NCBI GenBank assembly: GCA_021797415.1
Contig: JAJZZT010000516.1
Coordinates: 1-8,863, forward strand
Length of the DNA: 8,863 bases
Reading direction: 5' to 3'
From: Bacillota bacterium
Lineage (GTDB): Bacteria > Bacillota > Bacilli > Alicyclobacillales > SLC66
Part shown: one piece after another, positions 6,659-8,863 of the stretch
Position numbering within the stretch: position 1 is the first letter of the stretch
How the letters are laid out: each line of letters starts with the position of its first letter
Translations under genes and position numbers: made by a program
The notes under the pieces: model-generated
Database searches by the model: none
What the model saw: only the letters and a program-made list of their open reading frames with translations
Told to the model about the DNA's origin: nothing

Positions 6659-6667
6659 TGGAGTCAA
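6638..6667 (-). promoter_or_regulatory. Sigma-A-type promoter of the catabolic operon
   Basis: On the minus strand TTGACT (6667-6662) and TATAGT (6643-6638) each match five of six consensus bases and are separated by 18 bases. A register using TATATA gives a 16-base spacer. The start point would be near 6631, giving a leader of about 220 bases before the hydrolase ATG. The surroundings are AT-rich. This is the best promoter in the window and fits the divergent layout. Confidence 0.7.
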
Positions 6668-6727
6668 TAGCTAATCTGCAATTTCCCTCAAACGATAAAT
6701 TCCGTTGTAATACGTCATTTTTTGTGT

Positions 6728-6757
6728 TTATCAATCTAAAAAACACCTTACTATGTT
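6728..6757 (+). promoter_or_regulatory. Weak promoter candidate for the regulator gene
   Basis: TTATCA (6728-6733) and TATGTT (6752-6757), 18 bases apart, each match four of six consensus bases in an AT-rich stretch about 60 bases before the regulator ATG. An alternative, TTGTAA (6705-6710) with TATCAA (6729-6734), is equally weak. A weak promoter is reasonable for a regulator, but neither can be preferred from sequence. Confidence 0.3.
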
Positions 6758-6815
6758 ATCATGTTAATGTGGTGGTTGTGCCGCAGAAGTCGCACGTGGA
6801 AACGGATGGTGACCT

Positions 6816-7979
6816 ATGAAAATGACGTCGAATACAGACAAGCCAAAAATGCACTTTTATGAGATGGTCTATTCTCAACTGCGAGGTGACATCGTTTCGC
6901 ACAAGCTTGAGCCCTTAGATAGGTTGCCAAGCGAGAAACATATGGCGAAACGATTTGGCGTCAGCAAAATCACCATAAGTCGAGCACTGCAAATGCTCGT
7001 CAACGAAGGACTGATTGTCCGCCAACAAGGAAAGGGCTCATTCGTCGCTGAAGTTCCATCCTCCAGACCGCCCACGGCTGCCAAGCCCGATCAACGCATG
7101 ATAATCGGGTTCGTCATTGATGAGTTTGACTCAAGTTATGGGCTGGATTTGCTCAAGGCAATGGAAGACCTTGCGTTTGAACATGAAGCATTTTTGATAT
7201 TTATGCGTTCTCGTTCAGGACAGTCCACCGAAGAAATGGCCCTCGAACGTCTGCGCCAACTCGGAGTTGACGGCCTCGTTATATATCCAGTAAACAATGA
7301 GTTTTACAATCCGATGATCATGCGACTCCATCTAGAGAAAGTTCCCATGGTTTTCGTTGACAAGTCCCTATCACAATTACCCATTCCGGCGGTAACTTCG
7401 GACAACAACGAAGCAGCCTACGCACTCACGAAACACCTCATGGATTTGGGGCACAGAAAGATTGGATTCGCTTCGTGGCCACCAGATGGGACGTCTTCAA
7501 TCACCGACCGTTTCAACGGGTACCTGCGGGCAGTGGCCGATGGGAGCACCCCATTCGAATTGGATTGGTGCACCCGCTTACCCGCCGAGAACACCTTTGA
7601 AACACTTGACGAGGCGAGGAGACAAGTTCGCGAAACCCTGCAAGGGTTCCTTCACTCCCATCCAGAGGTTACAGCCATCATCGCGAGTCAGTCCAATTTC
7701 GCTGAAACCCTTCTTGAGATTGCGGAATCCGAAGGACGCAAAGTACCCGGCGACTTGTCGATTGTTTGTTTCGATCCTCCGCAAAAATCTCGACAGTTTA
7801 CGCATGTTAAGCAGAATGAGGCTGAGTTGGCGAGGATGTCTTTTAACCTTCTGATGCGGGCGATTCGCGGGGAAGACCTGGCCGGACAGTCTTTTGTGGT
7901 GCCGTCATCCTTGATATTGGGCACAACATCCGGTCCTGTATCCGCCGACATAAAACTCGATCGGACAAGCGCGCATTGA
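6816..7979 (+). CDS. GntR/LacI chimeric transcriptional regulator (AraR type)
   Basis: This is a 387-residue cytoplasmic DNA-binding protein. Residues about 12-78 form a GntR winged helix-turn-helix: LPSEKHMAKRFGVS, KITISRALQMLVNEGLI and the wing RQQGKGSFV are all present. Residues about 94-375 are a LacI/GalR-like periplasmic-binding fold, seen in MIIGFVIDEF, LGVDGLVIYP, HLMDLGHRKIGFAS and the late VPGDLSIVCFD segment. This combination is that of AraR, which releases its operators when a sugar binds. The length suits the family. The ATG at 6816 follows GGATGGTGA; ATG 6822 is also possible. It is divergent from the glycoside operon and probably represses it until the released sugar is present (inference). 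The ligand cannot be read from sequence, so no gene symbol is assigned. Confidence 0.92.
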   Translation: MKMTSNTDKPKMHFYEMVYSQLRGDIVSHKLEPLDRLPSEKHMAKRFGVSKITISRALQMLVNEGLIVRQQGKGSFVAEVPSSRPPTAAKPDQRMIIGFVIDEFDSSYGLDLLKAMEDLAFEHEAFLIFMRSRSGQSTEEMALERLRQLGVDGLVIYPVNNEFYNPMIMRLHLEKVPMVFVDKSLSQLPIPAVTSDNNEAAYALTKHLMDLGHRKIGFASWPPDGTSSITDRFNGYLRAVADGSTPFELDWCTRLPAENTFETLDEARRQVRETLQGFLHSHPEVTAIIASQSNFAETLLEIAESEGRKVPGDLSIVCFDPPQKSRQFTHVKQNEAELARMSFNLLMRAIRGEDLAGQSFVVPSSLILGTTSGPVSADIKLDRTSAH

Positions 7980-8161
7980 CGACCGAAAAGAGTTCTTGCG
8001 AAAGTTTGGTTCCTCCGTCCACGCGCCGGCGGTTGGTGCAAGTTGCACGAGAGAAGCGATTCGTTCCCCATTGGTCCCTTTGGATTATTGGCGAATTGTA
8101 CCGGGTGTTGATGTGGCAAAGAAGCAAGCCGACTCATGCAAGGCCCGAGTGATGATAACTT

Positions 8162-8377
8162 CTACTGGCGACTCCAGAACTTCCTGACCTGACGGAGGGA
8201 TAGCGCGGTCATTCCTGCAAGGATCACAAACGCAACGGTGGGACCAATTGGCCATCGGTGATTTTGAATGAGACGCACGACAAATGAGGCGATATTACCC
8301 AGTAATCCAAGAATCATCAAGATCAATCCTACAATCATCATTCTGCGCGCCATCTGAAGGTTCGAATTTTGATTCAC
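8162..8377 (-). CDS. Small two-helix membrane protein, unknown function
   Basis: This is a 71-residue protein with two predicted membrane helices, about residues 12-34 (MMIVGLILMILGLLGNIASF and following) and 43-62 (WPIGPTVAFVILAGMTALSL). Basic residues sit at the N terminus, between the helices and at the C terminus. The GTG at 8377 is chosen because GGAGG precedes it by 7 bases. An alternative GTG at 8401 overlaps the stop of the 66-residue gene in a GTGA junction and has AGGAG upstream, giving 79 residues; either may be used. It probably shares a transcript with the upstream gene. I do not recognise a family. It converges on the regulator gene across 182 bases. Confidence 0.65.
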   Translation of the reverse strand: MNQNSNLQMARRMMIVGLILMILGLLGNIASFVVRLIQNHRWPIGPTVAFVILAGMTALSLRQVRKFWSRQ

Positions 8378-8397
8378 ATATATCCCTCCAGCATCGA

Positions 8398-8598
8398 TCA
8401 CTTGTCCGGTCTCCTGCCCTTAATCACTAACTCCTCTGTCGCTCTCCTACCGATTCTATCCTCCCCATTCACCAGATAACGGGCCACATCCATGTTGTCC
8501 GGCAAAACCACCAGTTTATTTTGGTACTGGCGGAGCAGATCGAGAATTTCGGATTTCCCTTGTCGCTCAAAACGGGAGGTCCAGACAAACATCATCAT
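8398..8598 (-). CDS. Small protein of unknown function (66 residues)
   Basis: The frame begins with three Met codons. The first, at 8598, has GGAGG 7 bases upstream, an ideal spacing, so it is taken as the start. The product is soluble and charged: a short FVWTSRF strand, a probable helix around SEILDLLRQY, a LVVLPDNMDVARYLVNG segment and a basic tail ending RRPDK. No signal peptide, membrane helix or motif is recognised. The stop overlaps an in-frame GTG of the membrane-protein gene, and the gap to the upstream frame is 28 bases and holds a hairpin, so the three genes are probably co-transcribed. Confidence 0.6.
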   Translation of the reverse strand: MMMFVWTSRFERQGKSEILDLLRQYQNKLVVLPDNMDVARYLVNGEDRIGRRATEELVIKGRRPDK

Positions 8599-8608
8599 GA
8601 ACTTCCCT

Positions 8609-8634
8609 CCGCCTGGCGCTTCGCGCCTAGGCGG
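8609..8634 (-). promoter_or_regulatory. GC-rich intercistronic hairpin at a ribosome binding site
   Basis: CCGCCT-GGCGC (8609-8619) pairs with GCGCC-T-AGGCGG (8623-8634): 11 base pairs, one bulged base and a 3-base loop. It spans the stop codon of the upstream frame, and its foot takes in the first two bases of the GGAGG ribosome site of the 66-residue gene. No U-run follows on either strand. It could limit translation of the 66-residue gene until ribosomes finish the upstream gene. Confidence 0.6.
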
Positions 8635-8863
8635 GGGTTTCCAACGTCGCCATCGGAGTTTCCTGGCTCATCGACTTGTGCGCAACACAGAGATCATCTG
8701 CATCGCGTCTTATTTTGGTCTCCTCAGGCTTTTGCGCAGGTTGCGCAGGTTGCACAGGTTCGGACCGTTCCGGCCCTACCGTCTTTCGCATACGAATGGA
8801 TTTCTTTGGTTTCGCAAGCGGTTCTCCCGACAAGACTTTCCTGACTCCACGACGGGCGATGAC
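8627..8863 (-). CDS. Partial gene running off the window edge, unknown function
   Basis: The frame is open from the window edge to TAG at 8629-8627, giving at least 78 residues, so this is taken as the 3' end of a longer gene. A TTG at 8833 has AGGAAAG too close upstream to be a convincing start. The visible part is hydrophilic and low in complexity: a basic stretch (KPKKSIRMRK), a Pro-Ala-Gln repeat (PVQPAQPAQKPEE) coded by three near-identical 9-base units, then a polar tail. It looks like a disordered C-terminal tail. No family is recognised, and a chance open frame remains possible. Confidence 0.4.
   Translation of the reverse strand, partial: VIARRGVRKVLSGEPLAKPKKSIRMRKTVGPERSEPVQPAQPAQKPEETKIRRDADDLCVAHKSMSQETPMATLETPA
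8732..8758. repeat. Three tandem 9-base units
   Basis: TTGCGCAGG occurs at 8732-8740 and 8741-8749, then TTGCACAGG at 8750-8758 with one change. The period is a multiple of three and encodes the Pro-Ala-Gln/Pro-Val-Gln repeat of the partial minus-strand gene, as expected if slippage expanded a coding repeat. Confidence 0.8.

Larger units (their letters stand above)
6412..6815. promoter_or_regulatory. Divergent control region between the operon and its regulator
   Basis: These 404 bases separate the minus-strand operon from the plus-strand regulator. The half nearer the regulator (about 6600-6780) is distinctly AT-rich. The region holds a minus-strand promoter, a direct repeat over that promoter, a cre box and several small hairpins, each listed separately. 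A forward frame at 6568-6819 ends in an ATGA overlap with the regulator but has no ribosome site and looks like open non-coding DNA. Confidence 0.8.

Noticed and set aside
6568..6819. Forward frame of 83 codons ending in an ATGA overlap with the regulator start
   Set aside because: No ribosome site precedes the ATG, the composition is that of AT-rich intergenic DNA, and the frame runs through the operon promoter and its repeats.
7980..8161. Short frames and the palindrome GTGCAAGTTGCAC (8036-8048) between the regulator and the membrane-protein gene
   Set aside because: The frames lack ribosome sites, the palindrome would make only a 4-bp hairpin, and no U-run follows; I see no convincing terminator or gene in this convergent spacer.
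1..8863. Search for mobile elements, CRISPR arrays, tRNA or rRNA genes
   Set aside because: No transposase-like product, terminal inverted repeats, regularly spaced repeats or RNA-gene signatures were seen.

Overview
The window looks like carbohydrate-catabolism DNA from a moderately GC-rich Gram-positive bacterium, probably a Bacillota/Bacilli member of an Alicyclobacillus-like type. The evidence is strong GGAGG-type ribosome binding sites, a perfect CcpA cre box, a GntR/LacI chimeric (AraR-type) regulator and Sec signal peptides. The genus is inference, because no rRNA or other marker gene is present.

Layout. Bases 193-6411 hold a minus-strand gene set read right to left. It starts with a secreted GH42-like glycoside hydrolase (4132-6411). 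Next comes a family-5 ABC-transporter solute-binding protein (2090-3982). A Gfo/Idh/MocA NAD-dependent oxidoreductase follows (1047-2018), and a sugar phosphate isomerase/epimerase-like TIM barrel (193-1050) is coupled to it by an ATGA overlap. Bases 6412-6815 are a divergent control region with a good sigma-A-type promoter for the minus-strand operon, an 8-bp direct repeat lying over that promoter, a cre box in the long leader and several possible RNA hairpins. The GntR/LacI regulator (6816-7979) is read divergently on the plus strand. Bases 8162-8863 hold a separate minus-strand group converging on the regulator: the 3' end of an unrecognised gene, a 66-residue protein of unknown function and a 71-residue two-helix membrane protein.

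How it may work together (inference). The secreted enzyme would act on an external glycoside or glycan, and the binding protein would capture the released oligosaccharide. In the cytoplasm the oxidoreductase and TIM-barrel enzyme would process an unusual sugar, possibly by oxidation followed by isomerisation or elimination. The divergent regulator would control the operon in response to substrate, with CcpA adding glucose repression. No permease or ATPase gene is present, so the binding protein is an orphan here.

Most noteworthy points: the GH42-like enzyme lacks the usual Asn-Glu acid/base motif; the binding protein has no cysteine and so no lipobox; a perfect 14-bp stem sits between the binding-protein gene and the catabolic pair; and the cre box and promoter repeats make the regulation readable from sequence alone. 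I do not see a phage, transposon, CRISPR array, tRNA or rRNA.
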